Both the position numbers and the translations under genes were made by a program. The notes beneath the pieces were generated by a model. That model saw nothing but the letters and a program-made list of their open reading frames with translations. It did not search any database and was not told the DNA's origin. Source: Streptomyces nymphaeiformis (GTDB lineage: Bacteria; Actinomycetota; Actinomycetes; Streptomycetales; Streptomycetaceae). Taken from it: DNA of 64,000 nt. The stretch lies in the NCBI RefSeq assembly GCF_014203895.1, contig NZ_JACHJY010000012.1:1-64000 (forward strand), read 5' to 3'. Shown piece by piece: positions 1-8,349 of this stretch. Each line of letters begins with the position of its first letter. Position 1 is the first letter of the stretch.

Positions 1-56
1 GCCGGGGCGGCGGAATCCCTTCCCGCCGTAGGCGGGTGGAAGGTGCTTGGTGGGGT

Positions 57-551
57 GGCGAGGCCGGGCATCGGCGGGCCTCGGTGTCGGCCGTGGCGGC
101 GGGGTGGGTGGGGGCTGGGTTCGTAGCCGGGGTGGGTGGGACCGGTTCCGTCTCGTCGGGCGCGCGGTCGTTGAATGGGGCGGTCCGGCGGCGCTTAGCG
201 GCTGTCGGTAGTGCGTTGGTGGAGCTTCAGGCCCCGCTGGTCATTGCCGGTGGGTGGTAGGCGCGAACAACTCTGCTCTACTCCCGGTAACAGCCCCCAA
301 CCAGGGCCCCAAAAGGGGCACATCACCCACTCGCTTCAAGTTACTGCGGGAAACCACCCACTCGCAGCGACCAGCGGGGCCTGAAGCCCGACCCCGTGAC
401 GGCCGCAACTCGCTAAGCGTCGCCCGACCGCCCCATTCAACTCCGCGCGCCCGACGCACAGGACCGGACCCACCCACCCCCGCCACAAACCAAGCCCCCA
501 CCCACCCAGCCGCGCGGCCGGTACCCGCCCGGCCGATGCCCGGCCTCGCCC
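57..551. repeat. Large imperfect inverted repeat, arms of about 200 bp
   Basis: The stretch at about 57-259 reappears as its reverse complement at about 352-551, with a spacer of about 90 bp. Shared blocks include GCGAGGCCGGGCATCGG, TTGAATGGGGCGGTC, CGCTTAGCG and CTTCAGGCCCCGCTGGTC. Identity is roughly three quarters by eye. Weak open frames run through both arms on opposite strands, but they only mirror each other and look non-coding. No convincing gene lies in 1-908. It could be a degenerate mobile element or a transcribed hairpin. Confidence 0.75.
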
Positions 552-621
552 ACCGCCCACCGGCCCGGCGGCCGCCCTCGAACCGGCACCGCCCCCGGGG
601 TGGGAGCGCGGCCCCGCCCCC

Positions 622-755
622 GGCCGCCCTCCGAGTGTGAAAAGGCGGGCTCCGGCGCCGGGTCAAGGGTGGGCGAAGCCCATCGCGCAGCGACGCGACG
701 AAGGAGCGCCCTTGACGCGGCGGTGGAGGACGCCACACTCGGAAAGAGGGCGGCC
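622..755. repeat. Second, nested inverted repeat
   Basis: GGCCGCCCTCCGAGTGTG at 622-639 pairs with the complement of 734-755, with a 4-nt insertion. Inside it GTCAAGGG (662-669) pairs with CCCTTGAC (709-716). Together they make a large interrupted hairpin just upstream of the protease gene. The function is unknown. Confidence 0.6.
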
Positions 756-908
756 GCACCAGAAGCCCACGAAGCCGGATCACCCCGAACACCCCACCCC
801 GCCCCGCCGCCCGGGGCGCGAACCGGCGCGCGAGGGAGGTGCGGGGGAGCGCCCCGGTTGCGAAGTGTTGCGCGACCGTACGAGACCATCACGGAGCGCT
901 ATCGTCCG

Positions 909-1508
909 GTGACCATGAGGACGAACTCCTTGGCCCTCGCAGCCTCATCCGCTGCCGCCGTCCTCCTGGCCCTCCCGCCCCCGGCCCACGCTCGCCCGGC
1001 CTCCGCCACCCCGCACAAGTGCGAAGGAGGCGAGTCCGACTCCCGCGGCCACTCCTCCGTGGACGGCACCGAGCTCGCCTGGGACGACGAGTCGAAGTTC
1101 GACGACGCGCGCAAGCACGCGATCAAGGCCTGGACGGCCGGCACGCTCAAGCAGGTGAAGATCAAGCCCGACGGGGCGACGACCTACGCAGATCTGGAGT
1201 GGCGGGACACCAGCAACGTCGCTGGTCAGTGGGCGAACACCTACGGCAAGTGGGACCCGAACACCGGCACGGACTACCTGTGGCTCAACCGGGCGCACCT
1301 GGACGCCGGGAAGCCCTTCGGGAACAACGAGCACCGCAGGCGCGTCGCCGCCCACGAGCTGGGCCACGCGCTCGGCTTCTGCCACAAGGACTACGGGTAC
1401 GGCCAGTACCCCTCCGTGATGTGGGCGGACTACGGCCTCATCGAGGGCAAGGACATCAACGGCCCGACATCGAACGACGTCAAGGCCTATCACGCACCGT
1501 GGGGATGA
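909..1508 (+). CDS. Secreted matrixin-like zinc metalloprotease
   Basis: A small secreted protein of about 199 residues. The N-terminus (MRTNSLALAASS...PPPAHA) is a signal peptide with an Ala-X-Ala type cleavage site. The motif HELGHALGFCH at about residues 149-159 fits the metzincin zinc site HExxHxxGxxH, and a downstream Met (SVMWADYG) could be the Met-turn, as in matrixins. I therefore infer an extracellular zinc endopeptidase; the substrate is unknown. GTG 909 is favoured because GGAG at 893-896 lies 12 bases before it; ATG 915 is the alternative. The next gene overlaps its stop codon, so the two are probably coupled. Confidence 0.85.
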   Translation: MTMRTNSLALAASSAAAVLLALPPPAHARPASATPHKCEGGESDSRGHSSVDGTELAWDDESKFDDARKHAIKAWTAGTLKQVKIKPDGATTYADLEWRDTSNVAGQWANTYGKWDPNTGTDYLWLNRAHLDAGKPFGNNEHRRRVAAHELGHALGFCHKDYGYGQYPSVMWADYGLIEGKDINGPTSNDVKAYHAPWG

Positions 1509-1996
1509 TCATGAACAAGAAGGCGATGATTCTTGCCGCGGGCGCGCTGGCTGCGGCAGCGCTCGTGCTCGGCGGGTGGTTCGAGTATCAGCATCTGGAG
1601 GGCCAGGTCTCTTCCGGCACGGTCCTGCGCGGCTACAACCCGCGCGACCCCGCGACGACGGCGCCCCACACCGAGAACGTGTTCACCGGTCGCGTGACGG
1701 AGTTCGAGGAGAAGCGTGACATCAAGGGGTGGACGCAGGATGTCTACCGGGTCGAGGTCCTCTCCACCCTGCGGGGGAACCTGCACGGGACGGTCCGGGT
1801 CACCTATGGACTGGACGAGGGCAGCCCCGACCGGCTGGCGGACGGAAGCACGTACATCTTCGCCACCCACGCCTGGACCGACGCCACGAACGACGGTCAC
1901 GCACAGCTCTACCAAGGCGAGATGAAGCCCGTCGACGACGCCCAGCTCGCCGTCTGGAAGAAGGCGGTCGCCCTCCCGACGAAGCCGGACCAGTAG
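1505..1996 (+). CDS. Membrane-anchored or secreted hypothetical protein
   Basis: About 163 residues. The start ATG (1505) overlaps the stop of the protease gene as ATGA; ATG 1511 is an alternative. A hydrophobic N-terminal helix (MILAAGALAAAALVLGGW) suggests an uncleaved anchor or signal. The rest is a soluble domain with alternating strands (VFTGRVTEF, YRVEVLSTLRG, VRVTYG), resembling small secreted beta-rich proteins of actinomycetes. I do not recognise the family with confidence. Coupling suggests it works with the protease, perhaps as an inhibitor, chaperone or partner; that is inference only. Confidence 0.7.
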   Translation: MIMNKKAMILAAGALAAAALVLGGWFEYQHLEGQVSSGTVLRGYNPRDPATTAPHTENVFTGRVTEFEEKRDIKGWTQDVYRVEVLSTLRGNLHGTVRVTYGLDEGSPDRLADGSTYIFATHAWTDATNDGHAQLYQGEMKPVDDAQLAVWKKAVALPTKPDQ

Positions 1997-2080
1997 CCGG
2001 CCCGCTCCCCCAACCACCGTTACACAACGAGAACTTGAGCTCCATTCAGGTTGCAAACCCGCTCGGCTACTGTGTGGCCC

Positions 2081-4090
2081 ATGCAGGGGGAATCGGAAGG
2101 CCGGTCCGGCCAGGACAGTTTGCGCGGCAGCGGGGCAATGCCCCTCGAGTCGGGCGACCCGCGGCAGATCGGGGCGTTCAGGCTGCTCGGCGTGCTCGGG
2201 TCCGGCGGCATGGGGCGGGTCTATCTCGGTGCCGTGCCCGGGAAGTTCGCGGCGGTGAAGCGGGTCCTTCCCGTGCTCGCCGAGGACGCCGACTTCCTCA
2301 GCCACTTCGGGCACGAGCTCGACAACCTGGCCCGGCTGCCCGCCGGCGCCAACACCAAGCTCCTCGCGAGCGACCGCACGGCCAAGCCGCCGTGGTTCGC
2401 GACCGAGTTCATCCCCGGCATCACCCTCAACGAGGCCATCCGGCTCAACGGCGGCCCGCTGTCGGGCGGCGCCCTGTGGCGGCTCCTGCGAGAGGCGGCG
2501 GCCGGGCTGCGCGTCGTGCACGGCGCGGACATGGTGCACCGCGACCTCAAGCCGTCCAACGTCATGCTGACCGGCGGCGGCCTCTCGCTCATCGACTTCG
2601 GCGTGGCCCGTGCGGCCGACCAGAGCCGGCTGACCAAGACCGGCATGGTCATCGGCACCCCCGCCTACATGGCCCCCGAGCAGGCCGTGGCCGACCGGCG
2701 ACTGACCGGTGCCGCCGATGTGTTCGCGCTCGGCAGCCTCCTGCTGTACGCCGCGAACGGGCGGCCCCCGTTCGGCGACGGTTCCGGGCCCGACCTCCTC
2801 TACCGCGTCGTCCACGGCGAGCCCGACTTCGGGCGGCTCACCGAGGGCGACCCCGCCCTTGCGGAGCTCGTACGGAAGTGTCTCGCGAAGGATCCGGCGG
2901 ACCGGCCGACGGCCGACGAGCTGGTCGCCCTCACCGAGGAGGGTGCGGCGGGCGCCGTCTGGCCGGCGGCCGTCGCCGAGCGGATCTCCGAGCGGGCGGT
3001 CTTCGCCGCCGGCGCCCCCACCGCCGAGCAGCTCGCGGAGCTGGAGCGGACCGATCCGGCGCAGGACGTGGCCACGGCCTCGCTGACCCCGCAGGCCCGT
3101 CCGGAGCCCGCGACCGCCTCGCCCGATCCCCTGGCCGTCACCGGTCAGGCCGGCTCCGGCACGCCCCGGTGGCGGCGGAACCGGTTCGTCATGTTCGCCG
3201 TGCCCGTCGTCGTCGCGACCGGCACCACCCTGACCGTCGCCCTCGGTCCGTACGAGATCGGCAAGCTGGGCGCGGCCCCGGAGGCGTCGCCGTCCTCGGT
3301 GGCCTCGCAGCCCGCTTCCGTACCGTCGTCGAGCGGGACGGGGAGTCCTTCCGCCAAGCCGTCCGCCAAGCCGTCGGGGAAGCCCTCCGCCAAGACGCCG
3401 GCCGGGTCGGCGGCCCCGCCGGCGGGCACCTCCGGCGGTGGCGGCGGTTCCGGTGACGGGGCCGCCATCGGCGGCTCGACCGGCGGCGGGTCCGTCACGG
3501 GCGGCGGCGGGTCGGGCGGCACCACGTCCTCCGGCGGCTCGGGGTCGGGGTCCGGGTCGGGCTCGGGGTCCGCCTCCGGATCCGGTTCCGGGTCCTCCGG
3601 CGGGTCGGCGACCCAGCAGCCCGCGCCGCCGCCCGCCACCACGCAGCCCGCGCCCCGGCCGACCTCCGGCGGTTCCTCGCCCTCGGGGACGTACTCCCTG
3701 GAGAGCGTCTCCAACGGTCAGTGCGTGGCCGAGAGCAATCCGGGGTACGGCGTCTTCGCCAACACCGCCGAGTGCGGTTCCGCGCCGAGCAGCGGCACGA
3801 TCTCGTACGCGTGGACGTACACGCCCGGCGCCAACGGCACCTTCCGGCTGGTCAACAAGAAGACCGGCCACTGCCTCCAGCCGAACGGCAACCCCGGCTA
3901 CACCGCCGCCACCTGCAATGGATCCAGTCTCCAGTCGTGGAAGATCGGATCCAAGACGTCCTCCGGCTTCACCCTCAAGAACATGAACTCCGGGCAGTGC
4001 ATGATCGCCGGCCCGCCGTTCCTGATGTCGTACGACTGCGACCCGGGCAGCACCAACCAGCTCTGGCGGAACGTCTCAGCCGTCTCCTAG
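2081..4090 (+). CDS. Receptor-like Ser/Thr protein kinase with ricin-B lectin domain
   Basis: A Hanks-type kinase of about 669 residues. The N-terminal kinase domain has the Gly loop GSGGMGRVYLG (40-50), the ATP-binding Lys in AAVKRV (60), HRDLKPSN (from 153), DFG (from 172) and GTPAYMAPEQ, so it looks active. One membrane segment follows at about 367-389, then a long Ser/Gly/Pro linker, then a C-terminal beta-trefoil ricin-B-like lectin domain (about 537-665) with repeats such as NGQCV, TGHCLQPNG and SGQCMI. Known biology of the family suggests the lectin lies outside and binds carbohydrate. No clear ribosome site marks the start; ATG 2138 is a plausible alternative. Confidence 0.9.
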   Translation: MQGESEGRSGQDSLRGSGAMPLESGDPRQIGAFRLLGVLGSGGMGRVYLGAVPGKFAAVKRVLPVLAEDADFLSHFGHELDNLARLPAGANTKLLASDRTAKPPWFATEFIPGITLNEAIRLNGGPLSGGALWRLLREAAAGLRVVHGADMVHRDLKPSNVMLTGGGLSLIDFGVARAADQSRLTKTGMVIGTPAYMAPEQAVADRRLTGAADVFALGSLLLYAANGRPPFGDGSGPDLLYRVVHGEPDFGRLTEGDPALAELVRKCLAKDPADRPTADELVALTEEGAAGAVWPAAVAERISERAVFAAGAPTAEQLAELERTDPAQDVATASLTPQARPEPATASPDPLAVTGQAGSGTPRWRRNRFVMFAVPVVVATGTTLTVALGPYEIGKLGAAPEASPSSVASQPASVPSSSGTGSPSAKPSAKPSGKPSAKTPAGSAAPPAGTSGGGGGSGDGAAIGGSTGGGSVTGGGGSGGTTSSGGSGSGSGSGSGSASGSGSGSSGGSATQQPAPPPATTQPAPRPTSGGSSPSGTYSLESVSNGQCVAESNPGYGVFANTAECGSAPSSGTISYAWTYTPGANGTFRLVNKKTGHCLQPNGNPGYTAATCNGSSLQSWKIGSKTSSGFTLKNMNSGQCMIAGPPFLMSYDCDPGSTNQLWRNVSAVS

Positions 4091-4477
4091 GCGCCCGAAG
4101 ACGGGGACGGTCACGTCCCCGTCCCTTCGGAACCCGACCCGCACGTCCATCCCGATCCTGAGGTCCTCCTCCGCCACGCCCACGATCTCCGTCATCATGC
4201 GCGGGCCCTCGGCGAGGTCGACGACCGCCGCGACGTACGGGACGCGGTCGCCGAAGGGCGGGAGGTCGTTCCGGTGGACGACCGACCAGGTGTAGAGGGT
4301 GGCGCGGCCGCTCGCCGGCTCCCAGCGGACGTCCTCGCTCCAGCAGTACGGGCAGAACTCGCGCGGGTAGTGGTGGGCGCGGTCGCAGGCGGCGCAGTGG
4401 CGAAGGAGCAGCCGTCCTTCGGCGGCGGCGTCCCAGTAGGGGCGGGTGAAGGCGTCGATGTCGGGCGTGGCGGTCAC
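4076..4477 (-). CDS. DUF35 Zn-ribbon/OB-fold protein
   Basis: 133 residues. Four cysteines (28, 31, 42, 45; CAAC...CPYC) form a rubredoxin-like zinc ribbon, followed by an OB-fold (LYTWSVVH, VPYVAAVVDL, GMDVRVGF). DUF35 proteins usually partner thiolase-like acyl-CoA enzymes, for example in steroid side-chain degradation, but no thiolase is visible here. GTG at 4477 overlaps the DoxX stop (GTGA), so it is translated from the DoxX message. Its end overlaps the convergent kinase gene by 15 bp. Upstream of the operon is a CTGACG-N3-CGTCAG operator, tying it to the catabolic region. Confidence 0.85.
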   Translation of the reverse strand: MTATPDIDAFTRPYWDAAAEGRLLLRHCAACDRAHHYPREFCPYCWSEDVRWEPASGRATLYTWSVVHRNDLPPFGDRVPYVAAVVDLAEGPRMMTEIVGVAEEDLRIGMDVRVGFRRDGDVTVPVFGRLGDG

Positions 4478-4926
4478 GAGAAGAGTCCGATCGCGTTGTC
4501 GAGGGACCAGGTCTGCCAGGAGACGGCGAAGAGCGCGACGACGGAGACGAGCGCCATCATCGCGTTCTGCCCCTGCTCGGCCCAGTCGTGGATCATCAGG
4601 ACGAGGTAGAGGAGGTTGAGGAGGAGGCCGCCGACCAGGGCGATCGGGGTGAGGAAGCCGCTGATCAGGCCGAGGCCCAGGGCGAGTTCGGCGTAGACGA
4701 CGACGTACGCCATGAGCTTGGGGCGCGGGGCGACGACGGTGTCGAAGCCGCTCTTCACGGCCGCCCACCTGTGCTTGCCGGCCACGTCCGCCGCCCAGGC
4801 GATGCCGGTGCCGCGCTCGAACCAGCCCTTCTTGTCCTTGTGGCGCCAGCTCTCCAGCCACCACAGGCCGAGGCCGATGCGGAGGACGGCGAGCCATTCG
4901 GCGCCGGTGAGCCAGACGGTCTGCAT
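4474..4926 (-). CDS. DoxX-like membrane protein
   Basis: 150 residues with four hydrophobic segments (WLAVLRIGLGLWWLES, LMAYVVVYAELALGLGLI, LTPIALVGGLLLNLLYLVL, MMALVSVVALFAVSWQTW), matching the DoxX/quinol-oxidase-subunit-like family. Such proteins are small inner-membrane proteins often found with oxidoreductases; the exact role here is unknown. It is the first gene of a two-gene operon with DUF35. Its ATG at 4926 lies 23 bp downstream of the dyad operator at 4950-4964. Confidence 0.8.
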   Translation of the reverse strand: MQTVWLTGAEWLAVLRIGLGLWWLESWRHKDKKGWFERGTGIAWAADVAGKHRWAAVKSGFDTVVAPRPKLMAYVVVYAELALGLGLISGFLTPIALVGGLLLNLLYLVLMIHDWAEQGQNAMMALVSVVALFAVSWQTWSLDNAIGLFS

Positions 4927-4949
4927 GCGCGTCCTCTCGACGAGGGAAT

Positions 4950-4964
4950 CTGACGGTACGTCAG
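4950..4964. promoter_or_regulatory. Operator CTGACG-GTA-CGTCAG (site 1)
   Basis: A perfect 6-bp dyad with a 3-bp centre, 23 bp upstream of the DoxX-DUF35 operon and 114 bp upstream of the divergent monooxygenase gene. The same dyad recurs upstream of five other transcription units in this window. Its form is typical of a TetR-family operator. Confidence 0.7.
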
Positions 4965-5078
4965 TTCAGCGCAGACCGGGGCCCCGCCGCAAGGCCCCGG
5001 TGCACGTGACCGTTTCGCAACCGAAATCCCCCTTGGACCGAGACCCACTGCGTGTACACGTCATTACGCTCAGCATTC

Positions 5079-6251
5079 ATGGTCACCACCCCCCCTGCAC
5101 CTCCTCTCCACCCCGTGTACGTCATCGGCGGCGGACCCGGCGGGCTCGCCGTCGCCGCCGCGCTGCGCGCGCGGGGCGTCCGGGCCGTCGTCCTGGAGAA
5201 GTCCGACGCCGTCGGCGCCTCCTGGCGCGCGCACTACGACCGGCTGCGGCTGCACACCACCCGGCGGCTCTCCGCGCTCCCCGGCCTGAAGATGCCCCGC
5301 TCCTTCGGCCGCTGGGTCGCCCGCGCCGACGTCGTCCGCTACCTGGAGACGTACGCGGAGAAGCACGAGCTGGAGGTCGTCACCGGGGTCGAGGTCCACC
5401 GGATCGAGCGCTCCGGCGCGGACTGGGTCCTGCACGCCACCGGCGGGCGCCTGCTCACCGGGCGCGCGGTCGTGGTGGCCACCGGCTACAACCACACCCC
5501 GCACCTGCCCGAGTGGCCCGGCCTGCACGAGTACGGCGAGCGGCTCACGCACGCGCGCGCGTACCGGGCGCCGGGGCCGTACGAGGGGAAGGACGTCCTC
5601 GTCGTGGGCGTCGGCAACACCGGTGCCGAGATAGCCGCCGACCTCGCCGGGGGCGGCGCGGCCCGGGTGCGGCTCGCGGTGCGGACCGTCCCGCACATCG
5701 TGCGCCGTACGACCCTCGGCTGGCCCGCCCAGCGCTCCGGCATCCTGGTGCGGCGGCTGCCGGTGTTCCTGGTCGACCGGATGGGAGCGCTGCTCGCCCG
5801 GTTCGCCGCGCCGGACCTCTCGGCGCACGGGCTGCCCCGGCCCGACAAGGGCCTCGCCACGCGGCAGCGGGAGGGCGCGATCCCGGTGCAGGACGTCGGT
5901 CTGATCGACGCCGTACGCGCGGGGAAGGTCGAGGTCGTCGCCGCCGTGGAGGGATTCGAGGACGGCGAGGTGGTCCTCGCGGACGGCAGCCGGATCGCCC
6001 CGGACGCGGTGATCGCGGCGACCGGCTACCGGCGCGCCCTGGAACCGCTCCTCGGACACCTGGACGTGCTCGACGGGCGCGGGCTTCCGGTGACGCACGG
6101 GGCACGGAGCCCGCGCGAGGCCCCCGGGCTGTACTTCACGGGGTTCACGAACCCGATCAGCGGGATGTTCCGGGAGCTGGCGATGGACGCGGAGCGGATC
6201 GCGCGGCGGATCGCACGGCGCGGCGGCCGGGATCTGCCGTCCGCGAGCTGA
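5079..6251 (+). CDS. FAD-dependent monooxygenase (FMO/YUC-like)
   Basis: About 390 residues. The FAD site GGGPGG lies near residue 15 and a second Rossmann motif (VVGVGNTGAEIAADLA) binds NADPH. Two ATGY-type motifs (VVATGYN, VIAATGYR) and a C-terminal GFTNPISGMFRE segment are typical of class B flavoprotein monooxygenases and YUCCA-like enzymes. It probably hydroxylates or S/N-oxygenates a small molecule; the substrate is unknown. It stands alone, divergent from DoxX-DUF35, and may share operator site 1. ATG 5079 lacks a clear ribosome site; GTG 5052 is in frame upstream. Confidence 0.88.
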   Translation: MVTTPPAPPLHPVYVIGGGPGGLAVAAALRARGVRAVVLEKSDAVGASWRAHYDRLRLHTTRRLSALPGLKMPRSFGRWVARADVVRYLETYAEKHELEVVTGVEVHRIERSGADWVLHATGGRLLTGRAVVVATGYNHTPHLPEWPGLHEYGERLTHARAYRAPGPYEGKDVLVVGVGNTGAEIAADLAGGGAARVRLAVRTVPHIVRRTTLGWPAQRSGILVRRLPVFLVDRMGALLARFAAPDLSAHGLPRPDKGLATRQREGAIPVQDVGLIDAVRAGKVEVVAAVEGFEDGEVVLADGSRIAPDAVIAATGYRRALEPLLGHLDVLDGRGLPVTHGARSPREAPGLYFTGFTNPISGMFRELAMDAERIARRIARRGGRDLPSAS

Positions 6252-6284
6252 CGTCCGGTAGCCGACGTCCGGTAGCCGATGTGA

Positions 6285-6321
6285 CGGCGCCCCGCCCCCA
6301 CGGGGAGGGGACGGGGCGCCG
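6285..6321 (+). terminator. Hairpin terminator
   Basis: CGGCGCCCCG at 6285-6294 pairs with its complement at 6312-6321, and C/G runs extend the stem. It lies between two convergent genes and could serve both. A 14-bp direct repeat (GACGTCCGGTAGCC) sits just upstream at about 6251-6279. Confidence 0.7.
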
Positions 6322-6381
6322 GCTGATCCCGACGGGGTGCGGGATCAGATCGTGGGCCGGGTCAGAAGGTGTCAGAAGGCC

Positions 6382-8088
6382 TCAGAAGGCGTTGAGGCCG
6401 TTCCAGCCCCAGCCGATCTTGACCCGGCTCTTGAGGCCGCCCTTGCCGTCGCCGTCGTAGCGCCACAGGACTCCGGCGGTGTCGCGGGCGAGGACGTCGG
6501 GGATCCCGTCGTTGCCCAGGTCGCCCACACCCGTCAGGGTCAGGTTCTTCCAGCCCCAGCCGATCTTGTAGCGGCCGCCGCGCTCGTAGCGGTAGAGGTC
6601 GCCGTTCGGGGCCTGTCCGAGGTAGTTCTGGTAGCCGTTCGCCGTGAGCGGGCCGACGCCCGTGAGGCGGTAGCCCGCGTAGCCGTAGCCGGTCTTCTCC
6701 CGGGCCCGGAGGCCGCCGCGGCCGTCGCCCGCGTACTGCCAGAGGGTGCCGGCGGGGTCGATGGCGAGGACGTCCGGGAAGCCGTCGCCGGTCAGGTCGC
6801 CGACGCCGGTGAGCCTGAGGTCCTTCCAGCCGACGCCGATCCTCACCTTGTTCGTGACGTCGCCGTACCCGGTCCCTCCGAGCAGCCAGAGGCCGCCGTC
6901 GGCGTCCTGGCCGACCGCGTCGGGCCGGCCGTCGGCGTTGAGGTCGCCGACGGCGGTCATGCGGTAGCCCTTCCAGCCCCAGCCGGTCTTGGTGCGGGGT
7001 TCGAGGACGCCCATGCCGGTGCCCTTGTAGATCCAGAGGGTGCCCGCGCCGTCCAGGGCGAAGACGTCGGAGCGGCCGTCGCCCGTGTAGTCGTGGCGGA
7101 AGGTGCCGTGGGGGGTCCAGCCGCGCGGCGGGACCCAGGAGACCTCGGAGGCGGTGGTGTCGGGGGCCGAGAGCACCTTGGGGGTGGTGCCGGGCGCGTT
7201 GGCACCGCTGACGGTGGCCGCCTGGTTCGTACCGCCGGAGAGGTACGCGATCTGGGAGCCGTCGGGGGACCACTCGGGGAACAGGACGCCCTGGCCCTTG
7301 GTGAGGGAGTACTCGGTCCCGCCGTCCAGGACGCGGGCGCGCACGTCGAGCGAGCCGTCGACGAAGGCCGCGAAGGCGATCCGCGAGCCGTCCGGCGAGA
7401 ACGTCGGGTGGACTCCCTGGGTGACGGGCTTCGGCGCGTCGCCCGTGCGCGGGTCCCACGTGTGGACCGTGCTGCCGCGCAGGAAGGTGATGCGTCCGTC
7501 CCAGGCCACGTCGACCTGGGAGTCCCAGGTCTGCTCGGGGGTGGGGAAGACGTAGCCGAGGTCGGTGCCGTCGAGGTCGATCCGCATGATGCGCAGGCGG
7601 TCGTGGCCCGGCTTGGCGCGGAAGCTGAGGTAGAGCTGCTTGCCGTCGGGCGTCCAGTCGAGGCCGTCGAGCCAGCCGTCGGCCTCGTTGACGTCCATGC
7701 GGACCGGGCGGGCGTTCTTGCCGTCGGCGTCCGCGACCCAGATGTCGGCGTAGCCGTCGTTGCTGATGAAGGCCATGCTCAGACCGTCGGGCGAGTACGT
7801 GACGCCGGTGATCTCCGCCTGGGGAAGGCCCCGGCCGGTGGGCGTCAGGACGCGGCGGTCGCTGCCGTCGGCGTTGACCGTGACGATGCCGCTGGTGCGG
7901 ACGCCGTCGACGTCCTTGTACTCGGTGAAGACCACCCGCGGCTTCGGCGTGCTCTCGGCGGCCTGGGCGGGCGCCGTCGTGACCGCGGTGAGCGCGGCCG
8001 AGGAGGCGAGAACGGCCAGGGCGGCACCGAGGGCGCGGCGGCGGCCCCGGGTGCGATTGCGGGTGGAGCGGGTCAAGTGAACCCCCAT
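6382..8088 (-). CDS. Secreted TolB-like propeller plus FG-GAP/VCBS repeat protein
   Basis: 568 residues. A twin-Arg-rich N-terminus and hydrophobic core end at TTAPAQAAES, a signal peptide. The first half has PD40/TolB-type propeller repeats (SPDGLSMAFIS, TPDGKQLYLSF, SPDGSRIAFAAF, SPDGSQIAYLSG). The second half has FG-GAP/VCBS calcium-binding-like repeats (DYTGDGRSDVF, DLNADGRPDAV, DLTGDGFPDVL, DLGNDGIPDVL), each followed by a Trp-rich strand. No catalytic residues were recognised; it is probably an extracellular binding or scaffold protein. The start at 8088 gives the signal peptide directly. A perfect palindrome lies about 80 bp upstream. Confidence 0.88.
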   Translation of the reverse strand: MGVHLTRSTRNRTRGRRRALGAALAVLASSAALTAVTTAPAQAAESTPKPRVVFTEYKDVDGVRTSGIVTVNADGSDRRVLTPTGRGLPQAEITGVTYSPDGLSMAFISNDGYADIWVADADGKNARPVRMDVNEADGWLDGLDWTPDGKQLYLSFRAKPGHDRLRIMRIDLDGTDLGYVFPTPEQTWDSQVDVAWDGRITFLRGSTVHTWDPRTGDAPKPVTQGVHPTFSPDGSRIAFAAFVDGSLDVRARVLDGGTEYSLTKGQGVLFPEWSPDGSQIAYLSGGTNQAATVSGANAPGTTPKVLSAPDTTASEVSWVPPRGWTPHGTFRHDYTGDGRSDVFALDGAGTLWIYKGTGMGVLEPRTKTGWGWKGYRMTAVGDLNADGRPDAVGQDADGGLWLLGGTGYGDVTNKVRIGVGWKDLRLTGVGDLTGDGFPDVLAIDPAGTLWQYAGDGRGGLRAREKTGYGYAGYRLTGVGPLTANGYQNYLGQAPNGDLYRYERGGRYKIGWGWKNLTLTGVGDLGNDGIPDVLARDTAGVLWRYDGDGKGGLKSRVKIGWGWNGLNAF

Positions 8089-8168
8089 TGCAGTAGTCGT
8101 CGGACGTCCCACGCGTGTCGTCCGAGGGGTGAGACACACGTCCCCACCGAAGGGTTGTACGACTTTGA

Positions 8169-8180
8169 AGAACCGGTTCT
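8169..8180. promoter_or_regulatory. Perfect palindrome AGAACCGGTTCT
   Basis: A 12-bp perfect dyad in the 261-bp gap between the propeller protein gene and the CoA-synthetase operon. It is a possible operator for the minus-strand gene. Nearby, two similar blocks (CCGGAGAGCCCGATCC and CCGGAGGGCCCGATCC) form a short direct repeat. Confidence 0.4.
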
Positions 8181-8274
8181 GCGACGGGCCGCCGCCCGCC
8201 GGAGAGCCCGATCCGCCTCGCCCTCTCCACCCACCGGAGGGCCCGATCCACCACAGACCTCCGCACACCCATTC

Positions 8275-8289
8275 CTGACAGCTCGTCAG
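8275..8289. promoter_or_regulatory. Operator CTGACA-GCT-CGTCAG (site 2a)
   Basis: One mismatch from the shared dyad. It lies 61 bp before the CoA-synthetase start and forms a tandem pair with site 2b; the centres are 24 bp apart. Confidence 0.6.
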
Positions 8290-8298
8290 TTCTGTAAT

Positions 8299-8313
8299 CT
8301 GACTAAGCGTCAG
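8299..8313. promoter_or_regulatory. Operator CTGACT-AAG-CGTCAG (site 2b)
   Basis: One mismatch from the shared dyad and in the same helical register region as site 2a. Such tandem sites often allow two repressor dimers to bind side by side. Confidence 0.55.
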
Positions 8314-8349
8314 GTGTATACGGATGGGTGAAGGGCGGGCGACACACAC

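Noticed and set aside
36..560. Open frames inside the inverted repeat arms
   Set aside because: They mirror each other on opposite strands and carry many differences, as expected of non-coding repeat DNA.
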